Shown here piece after piece: positions 1-5,112 of a DNA stretch of 5,241 nucleotides. The stretch comes from Bacillota bacterium. GTDB lineage: Bacteria > Bacillota > Bacilli > Lactobacillales > Enterococcaceae. The notes beneath the pieces were generated by a model, which was given only the letters and a program-made list of their open reading frames with translations, had not been told where the DNA came from and made no database searches. Position 1 is the first letter of the stretch. Every line of letters starts with the position of its first letter. A program made the translations under genes and the position numbers. The stretch is from the NCBI GenBank assembly GCA_023389005.1, contig JAEWFE010000087.1, positions 1 to 5,241 on the forward strand, in the 5' to 3' direction.

Positions 1-439
1 CGAAAATAGCTCCGATGAAGGCACCAAATGCTAAGCCAAATTGAAAGATGAGTGCCCCACCCCCGAAGCCAACCAAAATGGCAAATGTAGCGCCAAGTGA
101 TGAACCAGAAGAGATACCTAAAATATAGGGGTCAGCCAGTGGATTTTGGACGACGGCTTGCATGACCGCGCCACTAATTGCGAGTCCCATCCCTACAAAG
201 ATAGCTAAGAGTGTTCTAGGTGCCCGGACAAACCAAATAATATTTTGATCAGCCAATGAAAGTTGTGTGACATTTCCTAGATGACCGTTGGAAAGCTTAT
301 ATAATAAGATTTGATAGACGTCACTGACTTTGATATCGGCTTGTCCTTGGGTGAGTGCAATGCCAACAGATAAAATAATCAGAGCTAGAAAAACAATTCC
401 CAGTGTCCAAAAAACGAAGCGATGGATAGACTTTTCCAT
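1..439 (-). CDS. FecCD-family ferric-siderophore ABC transporter permease, N-terminal part (runs off left edge)
   Basis: This is the membrane permease of an iron(III)-siderophore (or heme/cobalamin-type) ABC importer, which forms the substrate channel in the cytoplasmic membrane. Only the first 146 residues are in the window; the family is usually about 330-340 long. Residues 8-29 are a hydrophobic first membrane segment. An extracytoplasmic stretch follows, then the FecCD signature: R72-A-P-R75 leading into a second hydrophobic helix (LLAIFVGMGLAISGAVMQ) and N99-PLADP-104 followed by ILGISSGSSLGA. Another hydrophobic stretch begins near residue 117. The start is secure: the ATG directly follows the TAG of the upstream reductase with no gap, and an ideal AAGGAGG (448-454) lies eight bases upstream inside that gene, so translation is probably coupled. 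It should share the Fur-controlled promoter of the operon. The exact ligand cannot be told from a permease fragment; the partner permease, ATPase and binding protein presumably lie to the left. Confidence 0.93.
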   Translation of the reverse strand, partial: MEKSIHRFVFWTLGIVFLALIILSVGIALTQGQADIKVSDVYQILLYKLSNGHLGNVTQLSLADQNIIWFVRAPRTLLAIFVGMGLAISGAVMQAVVQNPLADPYILGISSGSSLGATFAILVGFGGGALIFQFGLAFGAFIGAIF

Positions 440-1453
440 CTATATCGCCTCCTTATTGGCAAAAAGTACTTGATTACGAGTATGGAATTTCTCATTATGG
501 GAAGAGACCATTTCAAAACTGGCGGCTGACTCATCGAGATATTGTTTGATTTGATTAACTGCATGTACGCTGTCATTAAAAGCACCGGCGAGTAAATTCA
601 CTTTGCCAGGATAATATTGGATATCGCCTGTCGCAAAAATGCCCTTTTCACTGGTGATACTTGGTTGTTGGCAGTCAAGTGCGTACTCGTTATGTCGTTT
701 TAAATCAAAAGAACAGCTTTCAAAGAGACTGCCATCGTGTTCATAGCCGTGTTGAATCAGTAAATAATCCGCAGAAAGGGTGTGAACGGCGCATTTTACT
801 TGGAGTTTTTGCCCCTGCTCACGAATTTCTTCAATTGTATCGCAATAGTAAACGGGAATGCCTAGTTCAGACAGCTTGCGTACTTGACTTTCATGACCTT
901 TAAGTTTTTCTCCACGATAGGATACTTTAACTTTGGCACCAAATTCATGGGCTTCAATCGCGTAATCCACCGCACTATTGCCTCCGCCAGAAACTAATAA
1001 TTCTTTCCCTTTGATTAGATTTGGATCTGGAAAATGATAAAAGATTTTGTCCTGGACTTCTTTTGTGAGTGGGACGGTTAATTTCTTAGGCGTATAGATT
1101 CCTCCGCCAATCGCCAGTAAAACGGTTTTGGCTTTTAAGGTAGTAGCTTGATTGCTATGTAAAAGAAAAGTATCCTCAACTTTCTCGATTTTGTTAATTT
1201 TTGTATTTAAGTAGATATCGGACTGGAAAGTTTGGGCTTGTTCGATTAAGTGCTTTTGAATTTGTTTGCCTTTGCTTGGAGGAAGTGCGCCTACATCCCA
1301 AACCATTTTTTCAGGGTAGAAGCTTAACTTGCCACCTAGATGATCTAAAGCTTCAACTAAGGCAATTTTCATATCACGCAAACCAGCATAAAAACTAGCA
1401 TACAGACCAGCTGGACCACCACCGATTATCACACAATCATAGGTAGGTTGCAT
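440..1453 (-). CDS. Type 2 ferredoxin/flavodoxin-NADP+ reductase (thioredoxin-reductase-like flavoprotein), likely iron-linked
   Basis: Predicted cytosolic NADPH-dependent FAD enzyme of 337 residues, the normal length for the thioredoxin-reductase-like ferredoxin-NADP+ reductases. Seen: an N-terminal FAD Rossmann motif GGGPAG (11-16); the family-typical GGKLSFYPEKMVWDVGALP (40-58); a second nucleotide motif SGGGNSAVDYA (155-165) for NADPH; and a C-terminal FAD contact ATGDIQYYPGKVNLLAGA (274-291). The redox CxxC of true thioredoxin reductases is absent, which argues against that role. The ATG at 1453 is chosen because AAAGGA (1463-1468) sits nine bases upstream; an in-frame ATG at 1513 would add 20 residues, abut the Fur box, and has no clear ribosome site. 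The gene is first in an operon with a FecCD permease and sits behind a Fur box. I therefore infer a role in reducing imported ferric-siderophore iron, like staphylococcal IruO, or supplying electrons under iron limitation. The family call is firm; the substrate is inference. Confidence 0.92.
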   Translation of the reverse strand: MQPTYDCVIIGGGPAGLYASFYAGLRDMKIALVEALDHLGGKLSFYPEKMVWDVGALPPSKGKQIQKHLIEQAQTFQSDIYLNTKINKIEKVEDTFLLHSNQATTLKAKTVLLAIGGGIYTPKKLTVPLTKEVQDKIFYHFPDPNLIKGKELLVSGGGNSAVDYAIEAHEFGAKVKVSYRGEKLKGHESQVRKLSELGIPVYYCDTIEEIREQGQKLQVKCAVHTLSADYLLIQHGYEHDGSLFESCSFDLKRHNEYALDCQQPSITSEKGIFATGDIQYYPGKVNLLAGAFNDSVHAVNQIKQYLDESAASFEMVSSHNEKFHTRNQVLFANKEAI

Positions 1454-1514
1454 TATATCTCTTCCTTTCGAATAAGGTAGGTTTATATTGTTTATTTGTG
1501 AATGTTTTTGCAAT

Positions 1515-1529
1515 TGATAATCATTCTCA
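1515..1529 (-). promoter_or_regulatory. Fur box (iron-responsive operator)
   Basis: On the minus strand the site reads TGAGAATGATTATCA. It matches the 7-1-7 Fur consensus TGATAATNATTATCA at 13 of 14 specified positions. It lies just downstream of the -10 TATAAT and covers about +7 to +21 of the predicted transcript, a standard position for repression. Together with a FecCD permease and an NADPH reductase in the operon, iron-dependent repression by Fur is the natural reading. A PerR or Zur box has a related shape, but the gene content favours iron. Confidence 0.85.
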
Positions 1530-1542
1530 TTTAGTTGAGATT

Positions 1543-1571
1543 ATTATAAAAAAATCTATTTTATTTGTAAA
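1543..1571 (-). promoter_or_regulatory. Sigma-A promoter of the iron operon
   Basis: On the minus strand, TTTACA (1571-1566) is followed after exactly 17 bases by a perfect TATAAT (1548-1543). Transcription should start near 1536, giving a leader of roughly 80 bases before the reductase ATG at 1453. The next element downstream is the Fur box at 1515-1529, so a bound repressor would block initiation or early elongation. Confidence 0.82.
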
Positions 1572-1575
1572 CCAG

Positions 1576-1604
1576 TTGCCAACAAATAAGAATCGTTCTA
1601 AATT
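1576..1604 (+). promoter_or_regulatory. Candidate plus-strand promoter in front of the stem-loop array
   Basis: TTGCCA (1576-1581, five of six to the -35 consensus) is separated by 17 bases from TAAATT (1599-1604, four of six to the -10). Transcription would start near 1611, a few bases before the first base-paired position of the stem-loop array at 1621. It could make the array as an RNA and/or carry on into the metallophosphoesterase gene as a long structured leader. The -10 is weak, so this is a candidate only. Confidence 0.42.
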
Positions 1605-1620
1605 AAAATTAAGGATGTGA

Positions 1621-1730
1621 AGCGACTCGGTCAGCTACGAGCGGATAAGTTTGTCCAGAACGTCGGGAAAGTCCGAGAAGTTAAGACTTTCCCAGACGAG
1701 CTGGCTTATACGCCGAAGTAGCTAGTCGCT
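1621..1730 (+). repeat. Stem-loop module 1
   Basis: A rod of stacked helices: 1621-1627 with 1724-1730 (AGCGACT/AGTCGCT), 1633-1638 with 1718-1723, 1641-1643 with 1711-1713, 1645-1649 with 1705-1709, 1655-1658 with 1701-1704, 1661-1664 with 1695-1698, and 1665-1673 with 1685-1693. That is about 38 base pairs. The helices are offset by short bulges, mostly on the 5' side. The loop is 11 bases (1674-1684). Its upper half is homologous to module 3. Confidence 0.85.
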
Positions 1731-1782
1731 GAACACAGATTGTGTCAAAGATGTGAACTGGGTCGACCAGCTCCAAGCAAAA

Positions 1783-1907
1783 GGTTATCAATCAACTTGG
1801 GCAAATACGAGAAAATTCATGTGTTACCTACTGCTGAGAAAATCGGATGAAAGGAGATTTTCTTAAGCAGAAGGGTGAATTTTCCGAGTATTTAGTTGAT
1901 TGATACC
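1783..1907 (+). repeat. Stem-loop module 2
   Basis: The foot is a 14-bp helix (1783-1797 with 1894-1907, one bulged T), followed by AAATAC/GTATTT (1803-1808 with 1888-1893) and GAAAATTCA/TGAATTTTC (1811-1819 with 1876-1884). Above these lie CCT/AGG (1827-1829 with 1872-1874), CTGCT/AGCAG (1831-1835 with 1866-1870) and a nine-pair apical helix (1836-1844 with 1856-1864) including one G-U pair. The loop is 11 bases (1845-1855). It shares only the apical GAAAATCGG start with module 3. Confidence 0.85.
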
Positions 1908-1920
1908 GAGAAAGCTAAGG

Positions 1921-1978
1921 TTGTCCGGAATGGCAGGAAAATCGGCTATGTGTTAAGATTTTCCTAGACAGGCCGGAT
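1921..1978 (+). repeat. Stem-loop module 3 (diverged copy of module 1 upper half)
   Basis: Helices are TCCGG/CCGGA (1924-1928 with 1973-1977), a short TG/CA step (1931-1932 with 1969-1970) and a 9-bp apical helix (1935-1943 with 1957-1965), with a 13-base loop (1944-1956). The 5' arm 1921-1943 matches 1651-1673 at 18 of 23 positions. The 3' arm 1952-1976 matches 1680-1704 at 20 of 25. Confidence 0.85.
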
Positions 1979-2011
1979 TAGATGCAAGCAGCAAAAAAAT
2001 AATGATAGAAC

Positions 2012-2017
2012 AAAGGA
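2012..2017 (+). promoter_or_regulatory. Ribosome binding site that sets the metallophosphoesterase start
   Basis: AAAGGA is the only Shine-Dalgarno-like sequence here. It lies downstream of the first in-frame ATG (2002) and 11 bases before the ATG at 2029, or 8 before the GTG at 2026. It therefore excludes the 2002 start, which has only an A-rich stretch in front. Confidence 0.65.
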
Positions 2018-2028
2018 AGTGGCATGTG

Positions 2029-2811
2029 ATGAAAACTCTATTTGTTGGCGATTTACATTTACAACAGGCGCTGATTTTGCCTAAGGTAGCAAAAGTGGTG
2101 GCGCAAGAACAGATTGAACGCGTGATTTTTACTGGTGATTATGTTGATGCTTATGGTCAAAAGAACAATTCAACATTATTTTTATCAGCTTTGGACTTAT
2201 TAAAAGACTTTAAGGAAGAACATCTGAAAAAAGGAATTGAAGTTATCAATTTGGTAGGCAATCATGATGCGCCTTATATGATTGATCGACGCAACCACTA
2301 TACTTCAGAAGAACCTGAATTAATCCTAGCAGTCAAACAGCGACTTTATGGTTTAGGGTTGCAGGTTGCTTGTCAGTTAGATGATTATCTTGTGAGTCAT
2401 GCAGGTTTCAATCAAGATTTTGAGGTAGAGGCTTGGAACTTTGAGACGATGACAGAGGAAGAACATAAAGCGAAATTATACGAATATCAGACACATGTGG
2501 GTTATATCCGGCGTGGACGTTTTCCATATGGTTCGCCAATTTGGTCTGACTTCATGGAAACAACCTTGCATACAAACCCTAAATATCCTAAGCAAGTAGT
2601 CGGTCATACACCGCAAAAAGCCATTCAATTAGGAAATATTATTGGAATTGATACTTTTTCGAATAATTATATTTCTGAACAAGGTTGGCAATTGATTGGT
2701 AATGGTGATTTATTGTGCTATGAGGAAGGTCAGTTTAAAGTGATTCCGACTGATTGGCAAAGTGAAGCAACGATAAAAGGCTTAGAAAAGCTATTTTGGC
2801 CGGGAGAGTGA
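2029..2811 (+). CDS. Calcineurin-like metallophosphoesterase
   Basis: A predicted cytosolic two-metal phosphoesterase of 260 residues. All metal-site motifs of the calcineurin-like superfamily are present in order: G7-DLH-10, G36-DYVD-40, G77-NHD-80, a histidine in SHAGF (H124), and G192-HTP-195. The active site is thus complete and catalysis is expected. The order and the HAGF/GHTP pair resemble Ser/Thr-phosphatase-like and diadenosine-tetraphosphatase-like members more than the nucleases. Substrate could be a phosphoprotein, nucleotide or dinucleotide; the sequence does not decide. No signal peptide or membrane segment is seen. The start at 2029 gives a protein opening MKTLFVGDLHL, the usual close spacing to the first motif; GTG at 2026 is possible. 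The gene sits directly after the stem-loop array and six bases before a WYL regulator, whose ribosome site lies within its last codons, so the two are almost surely co-transcribed. Confidence 0.9.
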   Translation: MKTLFVGDLHLQQALILPKVAKVVAQEQIERVIFTGDYVDAYGQKNNSTLFLSALDLLKDFKEEHLKKGIEVINLVGNHDAPYMIDRRNHYTSEEPELILAVKQRLYGLGLQVACQLDDYLVSHAGFNQDFEVEAWNFETMTEEEHKAKLYEYQTHVGYIRRGRFPYGSPIWSDFMETTLHTNPKYPKQVVGHTPQKAIQLGNIIGIDTFSNNYISEQGWQLIGNGDLLCYEEGQFKVIPTDWQSEATIKGLEKLFWPGE

Positions 2812-2817
2812 GCCTAG

Positions 2818-3870
2818 ATGATTCTAACGCAAGAAATATTAGAGGTATTAAAGCAATATACGAGCGTTATTACTAGTACGGATACCAAAAAAGAGCTTCA
2901 AGAAAAAACGCTCAATCGTAAGGAAATCACAGAATATTTAAGAGCTAAGTATGGCGAAGAGATTACCTATAGACGAGTGATACGCTCCTTAAATCATTTA
3001 TTAGAAAGTGAGGCGCTTTTACCTAGCTCGCAACAAATGATTGGGATTATCGGAGCAAAAAAGCGCCATCGTTATTATTATAAAAACAGTATCAGTGATG
3101 TGGAATTGAAGTATCTCATCGATTGTGTGATGCATTCAAAAATATTCCGTAAAGAGCAAGCCAGCAGTTTGGCCAAAAGACTCCAATCCCTTTCAAATCG
3201 GAATGTATTTAAACTAACTCCTTATGTGAATGACAGTTTTGGTGAACAACGCTTTTTCTTGACGCATAATGTGCTGGAAAATGTGATGAAAATTCAAGAG
3301 GCAATTGATAAAAGACAGTATATTGCGTATGACTGGCATGTATATGAGTCTGATGGAAAGCAGATTGTTTTGCGGGAGATGGGACGTAAAATAATCAAGC
3401 CATATTTCTTATTATTAAATGATCATCGCTACTTTGTATTCGGTCGCCATAAAAATATGAATGAAATCTATACGCATAGTGTGGATTTGATGGACAATAT
3501 AGAATTAATTTCCCCTAGAGACGTTCAGGATAAGGGAAAAGACCCGGTAGCTAGAATCAATCGTGGAAAATATATCTTAAATCATCCGTACATGATGGCA
3601 GGAGAAGTCAAACGTTATCGCTTAAAAGTGCAAAGAGAATATTTTTCCAGATTAGTTGACAGCTTCTCTCATGAAATTGAAATCATTCCAGGAACTTTAA
3701 CCGATACAGAAGTGGAAGTGTATATCAAATTTTCAAAGTTGGGACTACGTTATTGGTTGTTGCAACATTATCAAGTGGCAGAGTTAATTGAGTGTAAAGA
3801 TCAGGAGTTATTAGACGATTTATCAGAAGCTGTCGAACAATTATATAAAAGATATCATTTAAAAGCCTAA
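2818..3870 (+). CDS. WYL-domain transcriptional regulator (first of two paralogs)
   Basis: A 350-residue predicted DNA-binding regulator with the HTH-WYL-WCX layout. Residues about 32-65 form a winged-helix-like segment (RKEITEYL, then EEITYRRVIRSLNHLLES). Residues 95-150 are mainly helical linker. Residues about 150-231 are the WYL domain: a leading helix (NVLENVMKIQEAIDKRQYIAYDW), a basic strand with P195, and the WYL position occupied by Y205-F206-V207. Residues about 257-345 match the C-terminal WCX extension. WYL domains are known to sense ligands, in some cases nucleotides or nucleic acid, and to regulate neighbouring genes; which ligand acts here is unknown. It begins six bases after the metallophosphoesterase with GGGAG about 11 bases upstream, suggesting one operon, and its stop lies inside the terminator stem. 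It is paralogous to the next gene. Divergent core residues mean ligand-binding predictions from classical WYL proteins should be made with care. Confidence 0.83.
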   Translation: MILTQEILEVLKQYTSVITSTDTKKELQEKTLNRKEITEYLRAKYGEEITYRRVIRSLNHLLESEALLPSSQQMIGIIGAKKRHRYYYKNSISDVELKYLIDCVMHSKIFRKEQASSLAKRLQSLSNRNVFKLTPYVNDSFGEQRFFLTHNVLENVMKIQEAIDKRQYIAYDWHVYESDGKQIVLREMGRKIIKPYFLLLNDHRYFVFGRHKNMNEIYTHSVDLMDNIELISPRDVQDKGKDPVARINRGKYILNHPYMMAGEVKRYRLKVQREYFSRLVDSFSHEIEIIPGTLTDTEVEVYIKFSKLGLRYWLLQHYQVAELIECKDQELLDDLSEAVEQLYKRYHLKA

Positions 3871-3901
3871 AAATCGAAAATTTTTTCGATTTTAGGCTTT
3901 T
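3861..3901 (+). terminator. Strong intrinsic terminator closing the phosphoesterase-WYL operon
   Basis: AAAAGCCTAAAA (with one extra A) and TCGAAAA pair with TTTTCGATTTTAGGCTTTT at 3883-3901, making a 19-bp stem with one bulged A. The stop codon TAA of the WYL gene (3868-3870) is within the 5' arm. The A/T-rich flanks are symmetric, so it could also stop minus-strand transcription. Confidence 0.85.
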
Positions 3902-3921
3902 AATGACCGTTTTGGGCATTA
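3901..3921 (+). promoter_or_regulatory. Inverted repeat over the -35 of the second WYL gene (candidate operator, copy 1)
   Basis: TAATG (3901-3905) pairs with CATTA (3917-3921), extended by CC/GG (3907-3908 with 3914-3915) across one mismatch. The core AATGAC-N6-GGGCATT recurs exactly at 5093-5111. It overlaps the predicted -35, so a bound protein would compete with RNA polymerase. An autoregulatory WYL site is the simplest guess. Confidence 0.5.
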
Positions 3922-3940
3922 AAAATCAGTACAATATAAG
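3912..3940 (+). promoter_or_regulatory. Promoter of the second WYL gene
   Basis: TTGGGC (3912-3917) and TATAAG (3935-3940) are 17 bases apart. The -10 matches five of six consensus bases; the -35 matches only the leading TTG, so an activator may be needed. The start site should be near 3947. It lies between the terminator of the previous operon and the ATG at 3979, showing that the second WYL gene has its own transcript. Confidence 0.6.
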
Positions 3941-3942
3941 TA

Positions 3943-3956
3943 TCAAAGCGCTTTGA
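3943..3956 (+). promoter_or_regulatory. Perfect 14-bp palindrome at the transcription start (LacI-type operator-like)
   Basis: TCAAAGCGCTTTGA is perfectly self-complementary and spans the predicted start site. The AAGCGCTT centre is typical of LacI-family sites. It resembles a CcpA cre site, but the normally conserved outer TG...CA is TC...GA, so a cre call is not secure. Position predicts repression. Confidence 0.5.
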
Positions 3957-3978
3957 AATAATTAATTGGAGAAATGGC

Positions 3979-5097
3979 ATGGGAAAAGATACAACCAGAC
4001 CAAAAGCGATTGATTTAATTGTTTCAAATGAGATAAAAAAATATTTAAAAAATAATTCTTCTATGGACAAGCCCGCAAAAAAGAAAGCGGTTTACGAAGG
4101 GGTTGCTAGGAATAATAGCCAAATTAGTCAAAAGATGGTTCGGGTAACATTGGATAATCTTTTGCAATATGAAGATTATGTCAGTCGAAATAATAAAGAT
4201 TTGCGAACGATTTATTCTACAAAAGGCGATACTTTGGAAGATATGAAGACCGATCTTTACTATTTGCCTACTATTTTAGATGAAGAGTTACAGGTTTTTA
4301 TTGATTTACTAGCTGCATCCCCATTATTTACGAAGAAGCAAAAAGAAGATTTGATTTCGAAATTAAAATTAGCATTGAACGATGAACTAGTAGAGATTAA
4401 ACCGCATTCTGTGCAAACTTTATTTACTGAAAGTGCAGTTAAAACAAGTTTAATTGAAAATCTAGCACAAATCCGTTTGGCGATGGAAAGTAAAAGAGCC
4501 ATAGATTTTACATTTTGTGGGTATGAATTTTATGGGAAAGAAGCGCGGTTAATCTTGAAGAACCAACGGGAAATCACGCAAGCGCAACCCCAAGCAGTCT
4601 ATTTAAAAGATGGCTATTATTATGTAGAAGTCAAATTCCCAGATTCAAATAAAAAATATAATTACCGTGTCGAATTGATGAAAAATATTCAGATAACTAA
4701 AACTGCCTATACAATCGATTATTCGAATTTTGACCATCTTAAAGCCAATCGTAGTGACTATTATCCATTAATGATGGGCGGAAAAGTGGAAAATTATATT
4801 TTGCGTATTAAAAAGGAAGATTTGACCCGTTTAATTCGTCTGTTTAATAGTGAAGTTAGTTTATATACCAAGGAAAAAGAGTATTATGATGTAGAAATAC
4901 ACGCCACTAAAGAAGGGATGATTCGCTGTCTACTATTAAATCCAGATATTGTACAAGCATTTGTGATTCCTGAAAAAGGACGAAAACAAATGAAAAATAA
5001 AATTCAAAAATTAATGAATGATTTGAAAGTAGAGATAAATAAAGCGAAAAAAATTTTTTTTGATAACGAAAACAATCTCTTTATTGAACCGAAATGA
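3979..5097 (+). CDS. WYL-domain regulator, divergent paralog of the preceding WYL gene
   Basis: A 372-residue predicted cytosolic regulator built like its neighbour. Residues about 10-70 are a basic, divergent HTH-like segment. Residues 102-136 parallel residues 95-129 of the paralog (EELQVFIDLL... against VELKYLIDCV...). Residues about 156-240 are a WYL domain with Y214-Y215-V216 at the WYL position and R230-VELMKNI closing it. Residues about 262-350 are a WCX-like extension: PLMMGGKVENYILRIKKEDL parallels PYMMAGEVKRYRLKVQREYF, and 12 of 32 positions are identical over that block (263-294 against 257-288). The C-terminus adds a lysine-rich tail. The ATG has GGAGA (3968-3972) six bases upstream. 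The gene has its own promoter with two palindromic sites, so it is probably autoregulated or controlled by its paralog. An A7T8 run at 5047-5061 lies near the end. The ligand and targets cannot be deduced; the WYL assignment rests on the paralogy and general pattern. Confidence 0.75.
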   Translation: MGKDTTRPKAIDLIVSNEIKKYLKNNSSMDKPAKKKAVYEGVARNNSQISQKMVRVTLDNLLQYEDYVSRNNKDLRTIYSTKGDTLEDMKTDLYYLPTILDEELQVFIDLLAASPLFTKKQKEDLISKLKLALNDELVEIKPHSVQTLFTESAVKTSLIENLAQIRLAMESKRAIDFTFCGYEFYGKEARLILKNQREITQAQPQAVYLKDGYYYVEVKFPDSNKKYNYRVELMKNIQITKTAYTIDYSNFDHLKANRSDYYPLMMGGKVENYILRIKKEDLTRLIRLFNSEVSLYTKEKEYYDVEIHATKEGMIRCLLLNPDIVQAFVIPEKGRKQMKNKIQKLMNDLKVEINKAKKIFFDNENNLFIEPK

Positions 5098-5112
5098 CGT
5101 ATAGGGGCATTT
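5092..5112 (+). promoter_or_regulatory. Second copy of the inverted-repeat candidate operator
   Basis: AAATG (5092-5096) and CATTT (5108-5112) are spaced by 11 bases, exactly as in the copy at 3901-3921. The internal core AATGAC-N6-GGGCATT is identical, 14 of 21 positions overall. It overlaps the stop codon of the second WYL gene and is followed about 9-18 bases later by TATAAATAAG. It may control whatever lies to the right. Confidence 0.42.

Larger units (their letters stand above)
1617..1992 (+). repeat. Array of three long stem-loop modules: composite palindromic repeat or large structured RNA
   Basis: This stretch has no credible ORF but folds almost completely. It holds three long interrupted hairpins (1621-1730, 1783-1907, 1921-1978) plus two small ones: ACACA/TGTGT at 1733-1745 and CTGG/CCAG at 1758-1770. 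All three long hairpins end in a GC-poor apical helix of similar sequence (GGGAAAGTC, GAAAATC, AGGAAAATC) with a purine-rich loop of 11-13 bases. The first and third are diverged copies with compensatory changes, so pairing has been conserved. From memory, Enterococcus faecalis carries modular palindromic mobile repeats (EFAR) that vary in length by assembly of different stem-loop types; this array fits that description, but I cannot confirm sequence identity. The alternative is a structured non-coding RNA or 5' leader; the upstream promoter and a G-U closing pair at 1836/1864 mildly favour the plus strand. It does not look like RNase P, tmRNA or 6S RNA. Confidence 0.6.

Noticed and set aside
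661..1398. Plus-strand open frames inside the reductase gene
   Set aside because: They are antisense shadows of a well-supported gene with no recognisable motifs or ribosome sites.
440..1453. Thioredoxin reductase
   Set aside because: The NADPH domain has no CxxC redox pair, and the sequence after the first FAD motif fits the type 2 ferredoxin-NADP+ reductases.
1454..1513. Upstream in-frame start for the reductase (20 extra residues)
   Set aside because: It abuts the Fur box, lacks a clear ribosome site, and the extra residues precede a motif that normally begins within the first ten residues. The ATG at 1453 has a good AAAGGA.
1588..1602. Second Fur box (AAGAATCGTTCTAA region)
   Set aside because: Only about 9 of 14 consensus positions match, and it lies upstream of the -35; probably chance A/T symmetry.
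2002..2028. Earlier ATG of the metallophosphoesterase frame
   Set aside because: No Shine-Dalgarno sequence precedes it, and the clear AAAGGA lies after it, ahead of the GTG at 2026 and ATG at 2029.
5047..5061. A7T8 tract as a phase-variable or slippage site in the second WYL gene
   Set aside because: It falls within the last dozen or so codons, so a frameshift would alter only the lysine-rich tail; A/T runs are common in this low-GC DNA.
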